Assembly (NCBI GenBank): GCA_020466095.1
Contig: CM035807.1
Span: 101,120,436 to 101,184,435, forward strand
Reading direction: 5' to 3'
Length of the DNA: 64,000 bases
Source: Chlorops oryzae
Lineage: Eukaryota > Arthropoda > Insecta > Diptera > Chloropidae
The translations under genes were made by a program, and so were the position numbers. This document shows positions 12,201 through 24,018 of this stretch, piece after piece; within the stretch, counting starts at the first letter, position 1; every line of letters starts with the position of its first letter. The notes under the pieces are model-generated. The model did not search any database and was not told where the DNA came from. It saw only the letters and a program-made list of their open reading frames with translations.

Positions 12201-13774
12201 TTGCCTTCAACGGCCTTTGAACTTTCTGAAATGAATGATCATCTAAAAATGCTAAAATTGGTATTTATGATGTTTAGCGTTCAATTAGATATGTTGCTAT
12301 CTGCAAGAGTTAAGACTTTCAATTTCAATATTATTCAAAAAGTTTATTTTATACATACAATAACTTTTCCAAACGATGCATTAAAATTTCAACGAAAAAT
12401 AACTTAAAATAACACACTTCAATAAAATAAAAAAAAAAAAAAAACAAACAAAATTAAAAAAATAAAATAAAAATCTAAATAAAGCACACATCGATGCCAA
12501 GTACAGCGCATAGAAATTCATTTAAGAAAATTAACCAAAATTATTGATTAGTTTTGAGTAATTTACAATTAATCAATCAATAAAAAAAAATGTTCAAATT
12601 TTCATTAATTTCATTTTAGAATATCTCAACAAAAACTTTTTGCAAAAACTAGATTACGACTAAAATCATTTATATAAAAAAAAATCACTAAATGAATTAA
12701 AACTAACTATATTTAAGCAACACAAAATTTTATATATATAGTTACCACAAATATTTTATAATAGTAATAAGCAACGAAAATTTATTTATTTTTTGTTCAT
12801 AATATTTAAATTAAATGAAATTAAATTAAACGTAAATTATACGTTGTGGCATAAATTAAGCAACATTTTTATTCGATTATAATTTTTGTGGCGCTAGTGT
12901 GTAGTTTTTTTGTTTGTTTTTTTTTAATTTTTTTTTTTTTTTCAGGTTTCGTTGCTAATGCACGTATGAAGGGGGTTTTCTTTATACAAATTATGTTTTG
13001 ATATCTTAAAAATAGATTTTGTAACTTTCTAAAAAAATTATATACACACATATTCATGTATAAATATAGGCATAAAAAACATTGTTTTGATATTATAACA
13101 TGTAATATGAGCGATGGAAATGAAAAAAAAAAAAAAAAATAATATTTTTTTAAAAGATATTTAAAAATAAAAAAACTTATCAATTGAATTAAGTTCTCTT
13201 TTTAGCGTTCGTGCGATTCGATAGCTTTTTTTTTTTAATTTTTTCTTTTGGCAAATTTTCGATTTCCGCTTTAAAGTATTCTCAAATATTAAACAATAAC
13301 TTATATGTAAATGCTTATATACGTATAAAAAAATAATATGCATTGCTGCTTTTACGGAATAATAAAATAGAATTTCAATAAATAGTTTGTTGTTTTTTTT
13401 TTTATAATTTCTCTTTTCGTCCTGTCGATAAAAGAGCCCTAAAAAATTTCAATCTTATCCTATGCGATTTTAAAACAGCAACACTTAATTAAATTAATTT
13501 AAAGTATTTAGAACTAATATTAAATTTAATTAAAAAAGGTCGCTAGTGTGACGTTTTGTTGTTGTTGTTTGTTGTTATCTTCGTTTTGTATCTTGGCCTT
13601 TGAATGAGTTGATTTGAGGATACAATACGAAAAGGCAAATAAATAGTTTCGATGAAGCTGTCCAGCTAGCTGTAGCAAAGCAATTGAATTGTGCGCAGTC
13701 GTGGTGTTTAGGCGTCGTTGTTATAGCATGCAATGTCATCGCTATTGCGATTGCTATAATATCATCAACCGCAG
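9255..13774 (-). other. Region 3' of the lilli stop; probable 3' UTR
   Basis: About 4.5 kb of AT-rich DNA directly after the lilli stop. It is free of large mobile elements apart from a small hairpin (11,632-11,743), and no other gene is visible. On the transcript strand it contains many AATAAA-like hexamers (for example complements near 12,867 and 12,780), so the cleavage site cannot be chosen from sequence alone. Part or all of it may be lilli 3' UTR. The 111-aa frame at 12,072-12,407 has no recognisable domain. Confidence 0.35.
11632..11743. mobile_element. Small palindromic MITE (112 bp)
   Basis: Near-perfect inverted arms (atgctctagaaatcgaatc at left; gattcgatttctagagcat at right), with a second inverted pair aaaaattcgaa/ttcgaattttt inside. 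It would form a long hairpin. No target duplication could be fixed. Confidence 0.6.
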
Positions 13775-13896
13775 CTACTGTATGGTCATTTCGTACTTGA
13801 GTTTCTTTAAACCGGCTTGAACATAGCGAAATACTTCGTACATGGTACTATGCAATGTAAGTGGTCCATTCTCTCGATCCAGTGCAATAAAGAAAT
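13775..13896 (-). CDS. lilli: lilli coding exon 10 (C-terminus and stop)
   Basis: The acceptor tcatttag precedes the exon at 13,896. The exon completes an Asp codon split across the intron, then encodes about 40 residues beginning [20 protein letters not shown] and ending KLKYEMTIQ, followed by TAG (13,775-13,777). This is the highly conserved end of the AF4/FMR2 C-terminal homology domain, a helical, TPR-like dimerisation and nucleic-acid-binding unit in AFF4 (family knowledge). There are no frame problems. Confidence 0.95.
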
Positions 13897-16800
13897 CTAA
13901 ATGATAAGGAAATTTAATGAATGCAAAAAAAAAAAAAAAAAAATCAAACAACGAAAGGAATTTAGTTTTTGTCAGTTACAGGCGTTCGACTATGGTTTGT
14001 GCAACACAAATTCGAGGAGAACGGGACCGTACTTATAGTTTTAATATACTGAGCCACAGAAAGTTGCACAAATCTAGGCTTTGCTGTATTCTTCTATGCA
14101 TTATTAATATCGGGAAAAAGGAAAAATGAATGCTTTGAACTCACCCGTTAGGTTTCCTTGTTTCACCAAACGATCAGCTTGTTCCCAAAGTTCATGAGTG
14201 CTTGTTAAATAACTAAAAAATTGATTTTGGTGTTGCAGTAAATTATGAATATCCTGAGGCACTATTCTTCCCGGTGGGGTATGTGAACCGGAACCCTATA
14301 TATATGCAATAGGACTAATGAACTGTTGATTTACGTGGGAATATGAAACTATTTACCTGTGATCCCACCGAGTTTGAAGGCGAAAGCGATGACGACGTAT
14401 TCCCATTAACGATATCACCTCTACTATTTTTGAAAAAATCAGTACAAGCATTATTGATTTGGCGACATTGTCCCCGTTTCATCTTATATAGCTTTAGTGA
14501 GATTAGCGATTGGCAGCGCAAACTAGAAGTTACAAAATTTCAAAAGAGAACGAAAAAACAATTATCAAAATTAAATATTAAATTCTTTTCTTTTGAATTT
14601 TACCTTAAAAAAGCAACTTTATTGAGGGTTTCCTGTTGTCCATTGGCAGAATGGTTTTGTATATGACGAAATTTTGATGATATATACCTGAAAGAATTAA
14701 AGAGTATTAAAATTTAATGCAACGCATGAGAGATTTATTCTCAATAGCTTTGAAATATGATTAAATTCTTACGGAAATCTCATTATTTTTGGTTCACACT
14801 TTATTTTCTTAATGGTGTTTTAAAACAATTTCCTTGAAAAACTTGAAAAGGTTATCCACGGACAAACTAAACGCACAATCGATGCATTACTGTCTGAAAG
14901 GGTTATATCTGGGATCACACTATCCGCGCAAATAGCACAATCTGCGTCGATTTTTAATCCGGTCAGATCGGTACAGATTTCAATAATTTCCACAATTACT
15001 GTTGAGGCTCACATCGCATATTGTCAAAAAGACCTCTGGGATCAATAAAATTGGGATAATATCGTTCAAGACGATAGTGGAATCCCGGCTTATACGATTT
15101 AGTTCGAATTTTCTGAACGCGTAGCGGACAATTAAGGTTAACAGAAAGATTTCGGAGTCGCGATTTGTCTAATTTTTGAAAGATAAGTCGCTTACTTCCT
15201 GTCCGGAATATAATCTCTTCTTATCATTATTCATCATATTATGTGATAAGGTTGAATGGAAAAAATACTTCTTCTTCGAGCTCATCATATTTGCATTTGA
15301 CAAAAAAAAATAAAATCTTGGACCCTATTATTTATTTTGGAACCTTCATACTTATTAATAAAAAAAAACAAGTAAAGAAGTTTACATCGGCAAAGCCGAT
15401 TGCACACATACCTTTTCCTCAGCCTAAAATAGTTAAAACATTACCTTAACGAAAATTCCTGCCATTTCATTGTTCTAGCTTGGATATCTATTTATACTTA
15501 TCTGTACTGTCGATTAGCTTCTAAAGACTCGAGATTATTATTAAGCACAAAGTTTTCGCGGATGAGTAGTCATGGTCAAATTTTAACGTTAAGGACATTA
15601 TGTCTACTGGACATACTCAATGTCAAAACAGTGAAATCAAATTTTGCGAATTTCGCGAATGGTGTTCATGCATTTAACCGGTTACGAGGCATTTTGTCTG
15701 CACTGCAAATCTCAATTCAAAAGTAGTGAAAAACAAATTTTTCAAATTCGCGAATTTGTCATGCAAAATTTAACCATAAGTGACGACTTTATTTGGCGGC
15801 AAAATACACAACAGAAGAAGCAAAAAAAAATCAATTTTTGTTACAGATATAGAATAAGAAAAGAGTGTTTTTTTTCTAATGTGTATGGATGAATGAATAG
15901 TATAGCGATGTCGCAATTTTTTTTCGAAACTTAAGTCTAATAGTAGCATCCACCAAATTTCAATAGCTGGGATGTATAGTAAAAAATTATCAGAAAAACG
16001 TTAAAATCGTGATCTTTTGAAACTTCTGAACCACTTCCCACGACCCAAGAAGTGACTACGAAAAAAATTTGTATGCAGTTTTTCGGACATTTATGGTTGA
16101 AGTCCATGCCAAATTTCAATATGATGTCTTTCATGGCTTAGGAGCAAATTAGAAAAATAAAGTGGCGACAGACAGAATGAAACAGGACAGCAGCATGACA
16201 GACAGACAGATCAATCAAAGACATGCTTGATCGATCCTCTTGTCCCTATCAAGAATATATATATATGTTATATCTATCGCGACTCTTTGGTATGTTACAT
16301 ACTCCGAGCAAACTTAATATCTTTCCTTCGGAAAAGGTATAAAAACAAAGAGCCCATGAAAATGTGTACTTAAAATATAAATTTTTTCGATTCGATTTAC
16401 TTTACTCACTTAATTAGGGTTAACGTATCTTTGTACATGGTCCATGCAGACTCCTCAGAGCTCCGAATTTGTTCCAGCGCGGCCCCTGAGAGCAGGAAGT
16501 AAATTACTGACTCCAGGTACAGTGTAACTTGATTGAAGGTGTTCTGTTCGCGGTCAGCCGCGTGCTTTCTTCGCACGGCCTCCTCGAGGAATTTCGTGTT
16601 TTTGCTAAAAATACGTATTAAGAGAATAAAATTAATAAATTCCAAATTTTAAGTTAAGGATAATGAAAGGCAATTTTATTTTTCATGATATGAATGAAAA
16701 AAGGAAAATTTATTAAGTCGACACAAAGTGGTCCTCCTGATTAGCTTCCTTCGATTTCATTATATCAAAAGTATTCAATCTTATTTAAAATGGATCTCAG

Positions 16801-17547
16801 AAAAATCAACTCAAGAATGGAGAAATGCCTCCTTCCCATAAACTTTAAATGAAATGAAAAGTTTATTTTCGAAAAATTTTTTTAAATTACTGAAAAATGA
16901 AAAAAAAAAATATCGATGGTTCGAAGGAAGACTGGGATGTGGCGCCGCTAGTTGTGGTGTTCAATTTTTTTGATTAATATAAATCCAAAATACAAAGAAA
17001 GGAAAGCAAAAAATGAAAGCAAGTGACAACTATAATCTGTCTTTTTAAGTGTCGAACCTGAGATCCTCGCTAAGCGCTTCTTCGTCGCGCTCAAAGTACG
17101 AACGATATTCCACATGAGGCGACGTATTTTCCGTAACACTGATAATTTGAGAATGTGCATTTGCTGTTGCTCCTGCCATCGGCACTTGGTGATGTAATGT
17201 GCTGCTGCCATCGTTGCTTTTACAAATTGGCGGCGGCATTGCCGTTGTATTGCCGATTGTTGTATTGGTCGCTGTGATTGTTGGCGGCATGGGGTAGTTT
17301 GAGGTGTTGTTGTTGTTGTTGCTGTTGTGGTTGCAGGTGGTTGTTGTGGTATTTTGGAAATGGGCAGGACTTATATCAGCTTGTGTAGCTTGTGATGGTG
17401 GGGGCATTACGGAGGCATCGGTGTCAATAGGCATAGTTTTCTTTTCATTTGTTATTGCTGTTGTTGTTGAATTTACTGATAATCGATCGTGATTTGTTGG
17501 CGGCATTTGATGATGTTGCAATTCCTTCTGTTGAGATTGTTGTTGTG

Positions 17548-17578
<31 letters not shown>

Positions 17579-18829
17579 GCTGTTGTTGGTGTTGCTGTTG
17601 TTGGTGTTGCAGCTGTTGCATGTTGCAGCTGTTGCTGTTGCAGCTGTTGCTGTTGGTGCATTTCAATGAAAGAGTCTTTCTCTGAAAGAAAAGTTGGATC
17701 TTTCTCCTTTTTCCGTTTCTTCTCCTTGTATGGACTAGAGCTAGAGCTACGCTTACGTCGTGATGTTTTCGTTTCGCCTAGGGCGGATTCGTTGGGTAGT
17801 ATGTGCTTCATTTCATTCTTGTAGACATCATGTTCCTGTTTAACACCGGCAGTATTAATCTTTAGTTTAACATCACCGCAATAAGCTGCTGCTGCTGCTG
17901 CTGCTGCTGCTGACGCTGCAGTAGTATTGGTTGGAATTTTTCCACCATCCAGGTCAGGTTCGTACTTAATATTTTGCTCATGCTTAACGTTAGCAGTTCC
18001 AGTTAACAGTTTCGCCGTCGATGGTGAGCATTGTCCCTGATAGGAAGCGCGGAATGTAAAGCCGTTCGGTTGTTGCGTGATCGAGTCTTTTGGCGTTAGT
18101 GAACCGTCCGCTGAGCGACTACTCAAACGTCCATTGGCGGCGTATGCCGTTGTTGCTCCCATGTCCTCCAGTCTTTGTGTGTTTGAGGCAATAGTCGTCG
18201 TTGAATTAGGTGTGCGACTACCACTGCTCGATGGGCCACGTTTCAGTCTCATGTCGGAAGCTGCGGCGGCGTTTAAAAGCGCTTCCATGTCATCACTTTG
18301 TGGCGTGCGACCAGCGCCGCCGCCGGCCTGAGCTTGATATGATGGCTGCTGGTGATATCGAGTGGGTGTCTGCCCAGCACTTCTTGGTGTATTGCCTCCA
18401 TAGAGCCGATACGTGTTCGTGTACCATTCGGGCCGTACATTTCGAAGACGCGTTAGCTCGATGCGACAGACGAGCGCAATTTGGGGAGGCTGGCGACTTA
18501 AGGAACCTGAAGGTGATGGCTGTGGACCAGCATGTAAGAGTTGCTGTGTTGGGGTCGGTGTACGCGTATGGGGCGTGCGTGACGCCGAACCCTTTCGACT
18601 GGAGCCGATTGTGTTGCGGGGTGATTTTAAGCTGCCATGAGTGAGTTGTCCTGGCGTTAGGCTGCGTGCATGTGGTGATTGCTGTGATTGCTGTGACTGC
18701 TGTTGCTGGTTGAAAACAGAAGTTGATGCCAAATTTTCTTGACTAGTTTTAAAGGCCGCATTTGGTGTGTGATGTTTTTGTTGCTGTTGCTGTTGCTGCT
18801 GCTGCTGCTGTTGTTGTTGCAGTTGTAAT

Positions 18830-18862
<33 letters not shown>

Positions 18863-21800
18863 AGTTGATGGTCTTTAGTTGTCTGCTCTTCGGATTGATC
18901 GATTATTACGACTTGGCCCTGCTTTTTTGCACCACCCTCCTTTGGATTAAAGATGCGCGTCAAGGTGTTTATTTTGTTCTTATCACTTTTGGGTTTATCT
19001 CGTCGCAGCTTCTTTATGTTTAATATAAAAATCAAAAATTAGTAAAAAAGATGAGGGGGAGGATCTTTCACAGATACTACTTACCTTGTCCTTTTTGTTC
19101 ACTCCACAATCGCTGTCATCATCGTCATCACTCGACGAAGATGACGACGACGAAGATGAAGACAGCCGACTATGGCTTGATAGCGGAGCTACCGACGCTG
19201 GCTTATATGGTGATTGTTGGCTTTGTGATCTGTGAGACGAGGAACCGCTATTCTGTTGTTGCAAGGCAGCGTTTTGCGATGACATTGAATTGCCTGTCAC
19301 TAGAGCCACGTCCGTAGCGCATTCCTCAGAAGAGCTATTGTCCGATGACAGCACCGTTGTTGTTTGTCCATGCAACGACGGGTGAGAGACTGCCATCGGT
19401 AAGGCCGCCGCAGCATTTGCTTCATCGAGTGATGTTTTACGCTTATTCAATTGCTTGACGATTCGACGACCACCACTTCCCGAGGAAACGGTTGCTGCCG
19501 TCGTTGCTGGTGTCGCTGTTGCTGGTGCCGCTTGGACGGCAACGGAACAGAACCGGCAACAGCACCGGCAACTTCTTTTGGCTCGTCGTGCTCATTTCCC
19601 GAACTGGAAACAACGCTGCCATCATCCGAATCGGAACTTGAAGAGGAACTTGAACTGGAACCGGAACTCGATGACGACGACGAGGAATCATCGCTTGAAG
19701 CGTCATCTTCGTTGGCAATTTTTTGACGTGCCGCCGCCGCCGCCGCAGCCGCTGCCACCGTCGACGACGCGGCCGATGCTAATGGCAACTGCGTCTTTGT
19801 TGTTAGCATAACTGATGAAGATTCTTTTTTCGATTTTTTCGCATTAGCTGCCGCAGCCGACAATGCTGACGCTGCAGTCACTACCGCATTGGCGCTTGTT
19901 ACTATCGTCGAGGCAGTTATGGAGCCAGCAGAATCTTGTCGCGAAACTCTTCGCCGGCCAGTTGGTTTCTTGGCGATATCTTTTTTCGCTGTTAACGTTG
20001 GTCCTTTGGCCGTCGAAGATGCTGAGCTTAGATTTCCACTTTGGCTGGGAGTCTGCTTGCGTGGACGGCCTCTGCCTTTTTTTGCAGCTGTAGCATTTAA
20101 CTCAGCGACCACCACCGGCTGTGGCGGCGGTGGTGAATTATATTCGCCGTCTTCTTCATCACTGGAATTCACTGTGGAGCCACGACGAGTTGGCTTCAAT
20201 TTTTTACGTGGTTTCTTAGGGCGTTGCGTACTGTTGCCGCCACCGCCGAACGCAGTAGCATTTGGCGATGGACCACCAACGAGGCTAACCGTAATGCTGC
20301 TATTTTGCTGCAATTGACTTGGTAACGTCTTTGGCGGCGTCCTATCCACCTGCAGCAGTGCTGTTGTCGCAGCCGGAAGTCCCGGTATGTGCAGCGTTCC
20401 GTCAGGACATCTTATAGGCGTTAGTTTTTTACCAGGACTATGAATTGGCGGTGTTAGCTTTTTGCCGAGCTCCGGCGGAACGAGCTGCTGCTGCTGCTGC
20501 TGCTGCTGCTTTGGACGCTTTTTTGGTTTACTTTCAGGCTCACTGTTCGAGTCCGAAGACAAGGCCGAAAGAAATTCGATTGTACTTGCGAGATCTTCGG
20601 CATGTCTACGCAATTCAGGTGCGAAATTCTTGTCGTCGTTGATGCCACTCTCACGTTTTATCTGTGCTGTTGGTATCGAAACGAACTCGGAGGAATTTAA
20701 TACAGGAACCTGTTGTGGATGTGATGAATGATGTCGCGACGCATAGTGCGGTGTCGTACTGTCCGTCGCTTCCTTCTTTATATCGCTCATAAGTGGAGAA
20801 ATTTGTGTGACGGTCAGCTCATCGGGTTGCTTACGTAAACCAAAAAAGCCGACAGGCGTTGCTTTTCCATTATCGCGGGAATTACAGTTCTCATCTTCGT
20901 CATCTTCATCGATCTCACCATCTTCTTCTTCATCATCGCTCACGTCCTGATCGTCGTCTTCGTCGTCATCGATGATTTGTTCGTTTTTAACAATAGCAGT
21001 AATTGGCTGCTGCACTGAAACCCCCGTTGACGTCGCGTCGTCGTCGCCATCGCCGTCGCCGCCACCGTCGTCGATGATGATGATGATGATGATGATGATA
21101 ATGGTCCTTGTGTTGATGTCGTATCGGGCAGTATATGCGCACCGCCAGGTAATAAGACAGGCACATTTCCAATTGTCATCGGGTTCACCGTGTGTGCTGA
21201 CGCTGATGATGATGATGATGATGATGCTGCTGCTGCTGCCGCCGCCGCTGCTGCTGCTGCAACAACCAGTGACGAAGCCGTTGGGGTTGCAGTGGCGGTT
21301 GCGGCTGTTATCGACGATGCTACTGACGATGTAACGGACGTTGGTGCCGCTGTAGCTACACTCGGTGAGGTTATAGTTTCCTGTGGCTGTTGTGCGGCAG
21401 CTGCTTTACCAAAATATCGGCTCATTTGCCAAATGTTATTATTATCCGATGGCGATGGTGTCTTATTGGAGGAAGACGATGTTGACGATGGAGCCGAACA
21501 TGACGAACCAGCAGAATTAAGTGCTGTATTACTAAAAAGATGGCTCGTTGGAATGGTCCCTATTTGACTTTGCCTCTTCTTATTTGACGCTGGCGAAGTT
21601 TGACTCATCGAAACGGCGGCTGATGTTGCCAAATGCGTTTGCTGCTGATGGGCAAGCGATTGCTGATGGTGGTGCAGTTGGTGATGGCTTGGCATTTCTT
21701 GCATAATATTGTCTGCATTATCTTTGGATGAGTCTTCACTCCCCGATTCGCTTGAATCTGACTGCGAACTATCGCTAGAGTTCAGCGCCGAATTACTGAT

Positions 21801-23553
21801 TTATTATGGAAGAAGAAGGAACTTTATGAGCGAAAACTTTTATGAAAATAATTTCACACTTACTTTTGCCGTTTGCGATCGTCGTCAGACTCAGAGAGCT
21901 CAAGGTCGTTCTCCAATCTAAAAGCAAAAATGTTTATTAAATGCAAATGAATTTCTATAGAAAACTTATTCCTTGATTCGTTCCGGATTTTATATGAATG
22001 TCCTCCCGCATTTTCAATTTTCAATTTAGAAACTTCTACCGAATCTTCCTTTCACTTTTTAAAGAGTTCTTGAAATTTTTCGTTTGCATTTTTCGATTAC
22101 AAAATTTTGCTCTACGATACTGAATTCGAGATATTAACGATTTGTTTTCTAGGCAATTATGAAATGGCTTACGCGGATAACTCGTCTGCCCAGAGTACCG
22201 ATTTCGTCTACAAAAAAAAAAAGCATTGCCTACTTAGGCTGTACCCTTCTGACCACAGAGTCGTAACTATCTTTCTCTCATAATTAATAATCTCCTCCCC
22301 AAGAGGAAAATTGTAAAATTGAACAGAAAGGTTTGGAAATGCATTTCCAATTGCGACTCGGAATAAGCTATCGCATCGAATTTCCTATAGCATCGCAATA
22401 CAGAGCAAGGCCCCTGATACTCGTATTACAATTTTTCATTTAAATTAATATCAGGGAACATAGGTCAGTTCAATCTTTCATGAATTTCTGCAATTAAAAT
22501 GCAATCCTAGTTTAATACAATTCTCTACTGACATATCCGGACCACCCGTGACCACTAAAGTGGCTAGCTTTCTATATTCTATATTCTATATCTAAAAATG
22601 CATCCTATTACTGAATGTTGGACTTACGTTGAACTTTGCTTTACCAGCGGTGGAATTTTTTCGTCCTTCAGCGTTCGGAGCGGTTCAGCGGGTATGGATG
22701 TCTCCTTGCTGCGATTGCTGCTCGCAAACGTTGGCGGCGATGGTCTCATTAGACCGCTTGCATGTGATGTTATACTGGGCGGCGTTACCGTTGGGAAGAT
22801 CGGTTTTGATTGTGGTAAGCTCGTCGTTACATGCGGTGGTGATACCAAAGGCGCAATCGGATCCAAGGGTGTAATTGGCGCAGAGCCACCTAATGCATCG
22901 AAGGCGTACTTATGCTTACTGGGCTCATTCAGATTATAGCTCTCGGTAATCGTCGTATGAGGCGTAGCAGCGATAAGTGTTAATGGTGCTTTCGGTGCAC
23001 TATATGTGTCCCTGATTTCGTTCAGAATCTGTTTGAGATCGCTCTACAAAAAAAAAAAAAAAGAAATGTCAATGAAAACGAAACATGTATGTATGTATGT
23101 ATATATGCACTTACCACTGGTGGCAAAAGTTCTTGACGTGGCATTGGTATGGATGGCTTCGAAAAGCGTCCATTGTGTACCATCGTTGTCGAGACGGGTG
23201 GCCCCAGGAAGGTTCCTTTTTCGGATGCGCTGGCACGCCCATTTGGTAATCTACTGCTACTACTACTACTACTAAGAAGAGGATTCGATGTTCCCACTGC
23301 GTTGGCAGCACTGGAAGCATAGGCAGATTTCGTACTCGAAGACAGTGAGGAGTTTTGTGGCATTTGTTGTTGTGGTGGAGGCGGCTGTAACGTCGGTGCT
23401 GGTGGGCCTTTTGGAGGCGCCATGCCACTACTCGAGCGTAAATCATTTTTGATTGATTGCCCAGGATAGCCTCCACGGCCGTTATATGGCGGTTTATTAT
23501 CAGCTTGCTTTATAAAAGGTTGCTGCCTACTCTGTTGCAGCAGTTGCTGCTGT

Positions 23554-23591
<38 letters not shown>

Positions 23592-24018
23592 CTGTTGATA
23601 GTTATAAGGCTGCTGTGGTTGCTGTTGTTGAAGAAGTTGTTGCTGCACTTGCACTTGCAGCTGCTGTTGTTGTCTGCTGCTGCTGCTGCTGCTGTTGTTG
23701 CTGTGGATAGCCATATTGTGGATGTAATAAACGTGGCTGCAAGTTTAACGGTGGTATACTATTCGACGTGTTTATTTGATTTACACTTGGCGACATTTGA
23801 TGATGCGCCCAACTCGATATACCAATCGTATTCAGGTTGATGAAGTCTTTGATTTTATCAAATTGCCCTAATTTTGTTGTTATGTCGTCATCCCCCTCGG
23901 ATGGATTGACACGACGTGGCTCAGGGAAGAGTGAGTGCTCCAAATTGACCGTTGGCACCGGCTGTTGCCGTTCTGATCTTTCGCGCTCCCTTCGCATACG
24001 CCGCTCATATTCTTCCAT
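13775..24018 (-). CDS. lilli: lilliputian (lilli), AF4/FMR2 family protein, whole gene
   Basis: Lilli is the fly member of the AF4/FMR2 family, a nuclear scaffold of the super elongation complex that brings P-TEFb (CycT/Cdk9), ELL and Ear to paused RNA polymerase II (established for the family). Ten coding exons are joined here by GT-AG sites: 24018-23115, 23043-22628, 21917-21864, 21795-19085, 19011-17058, 16604-16410, 14687-14604, 14522-14357, 14295-14145 and 13896-13775, about 2,250 codons. The Drosophila protein is nearer 1,700; the excess is Gln, Ser, Ala and Asn runs. Family landmarks in order are the N-terminal homology region (exon 1), acidic/Ser ALF region (exons 3-4), an AF9/ENL-type binding motif (exon 5), and the C-terminal homology domain (end of exon 5 to exon 10). 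Four apparent frameshifts in repetitive DNA (about 23,673, 21,075, 19,545 and 17,570) break the frame. The start is the first ATG after a strong acceptor; an upstream coding exon cannot be excluded. Confidence 0.95.
14145..14295 (-). CDS. lilli: lilli coding exon 9
   Basis: Acceptor atatatatag before 14,295; donor GTGAGT at 14,144-14,139. The exon encodes [20 protein letters not shown] followed by a helix-forming stretch ([20 protein letters not shown]). It lies within the C-terminal homology domain. The Trp in HELWEQAD is a conserved feature of the family in this position as I know it. Phase 0 at the start, one base carried over at the end. Confidence 0.93.
14357..14522 (-). CDS. lilli: lilli coding exon 8
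   Basis: Acceptor taacttctag before 14,522; donor GTAAAT after 14,357. The exon encodes the [18 protein letters not shown] segment, a hallmark helix of the AF4/FMR2 C-terminal domain, then [12 protein letters not shown] and a Ser-rich linker ending GSQ. Phase 2 at the start (Ser codon split AG|T). The plus-strand frame over the same bases is a shadow. Confidence 0.94.
14604..14687 (-). CDS. lilli: lilli coding exon 7 (84 bp)
   Basis: This small exon lies between acceptor attctttcag and donor GTAAAA. It encodes [16 protein letters not shown] and then [12 protein letters not shown], completing a Lys codon with the previous exon. YISSKFR continues directly from the LTLIK that ends exon 6, which confirms the join. 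It is part of the C-terminal homology domain. Confidence 0.93.
15366..16343. repeat. Unclassified dispersed-repeat candidate in intron 6
   Basis: The 1.72-kb intron between exons 6 and 7 holds a block that begins acaagtaaagaagtttacatc and ends ttccttcggaaaaggtataaaa. It contains a short CAGA/GACA-rich patch (about 16,168-16,212). The ends look like those of a recurrent fly intron/intergenic repeat, but I cannot name it. No coding capacity is recognised in it. Confidence 0.35.
16410..16604 (-). CDS. lilli: lilli coding exon 6
   Basis: Acceptor gtatttttag before 16,604; donor GTGAGT after 16,410. It encodes [18 protein letters not shown], then [20 protein letters not shown] and [18 protein letters not shown]. 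This is the most conserved core of the AF4/FMR2 C-terminal domain. The first Ser codon is split with exon 5 (AG|C). The exon is unbroken and free of low-complexity expansion, in sharp contrast to exon 5. Confidence 0.96.
17058..19011 (-). CDS. lilli: lilli coding exon 5 (polyQ, AF9-binding motif, start of C-terminal domain)
   Basis: The exon starts [17 protein letters not shown] with a conserved basic region, followed by [10 protein letters not shown]. Two long Gln runs (about 18,770-18,870) come next, then a Ser/Pro/Thr-rich segment, then [15 protein letters not shown] (about 18,430-18,475). That motif resembles the hydrophobic strand by which AF4/AFF4 binds AF9/ENL (fly Ear); this is inference from similarity. 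A nuclear-localisation-like KEKKRKKEK lies near 17,705. The 3' part ends [18 protein letters not shown], entering the C-terminal domain. The donor is a weak GTTCGA. An apparent frameshift lies in the CAA/ACA run at about 17,545-17,600: the upstream frame would read into a stop near 17,473, and the downstream frame carries the conserved end. Confidence 0.9.
19012..19084 (-). other. 73-bp intron with tandem NAGNAG acceptor
   Basis: A minimal intron with donor GTAAGT (19,084-19,079), a branch-site-like TACTAAT and acceptor catAAGAAG. Both AG dinucleotides give the same frame, so alternative use would add or remove one Lys at the start of exon 5. Confidence 0.8.
19085..21795 (-). CDS. lilli: lilli coding exon 4 (Ser/acidic and low-complexity middle)
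   Basis: A 2.7-kb exon. It opens with a Ser/Asp-rich stretch ([17 protein letters not shown]) typical of the ALF/pSer region, then [13 protein letters not shown], Ala and Ser runs, an acidic block ([18 protein letters not shown]), and an AT-hook-like [10 protein letters not shown] near 20,060. A Ser run, [16 protein letters not shown] and a final Ser/Asp block ending VNKKDK follow. Two apparent frameshifts exist. One lies near 21,060-21,090 at a TCA-to-GAC repeat junction; the other lies near 19,510-19,580 in a GTTGCCGGT-type repeat, after which the [11 protein letters not shown] frame resumes. In both cases one missing base would restore the frame. The exact sites cannot be fixed by eye. Confidence 0.9.
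21864..21917 (-). CDS. lilli: lilli coding exon 3 (54 bp)
   Basis: A micro-exon between acceptor tttgcttttag and donor GTAAGT. It encodes [18 protein letters not shown], an acidic Ser motif at the start of the ALF region in AF4/FMR2 proteins. Its phase fits both neighbours (two bases carried in, two carried out). Confidence 0.93.
22628..23043 (-). CDS. lilli: lilli coding exon 2
   Basis: Acceptor after a T-tract (ttttgtag) before 23,043; donor GTAAGT after 22,628. The exon encodes [20 protein letters not shown], then a Pro/Thr/Ser-rich stretch ([30 protein letters not shown]) ending VKQSST. The DLKQILNEI helix is a recognisable conserved island within the N-terminal half of the family. No frame disruption was seen. 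Confidence 0.93.

Noticed and set aside
17304..21567. Plus-strand frames rich in Cys, Val, Leu or Ala opposite lilli
   Set aside because: Shadows of polyQ, polyS and polyA coding on the minus strand.
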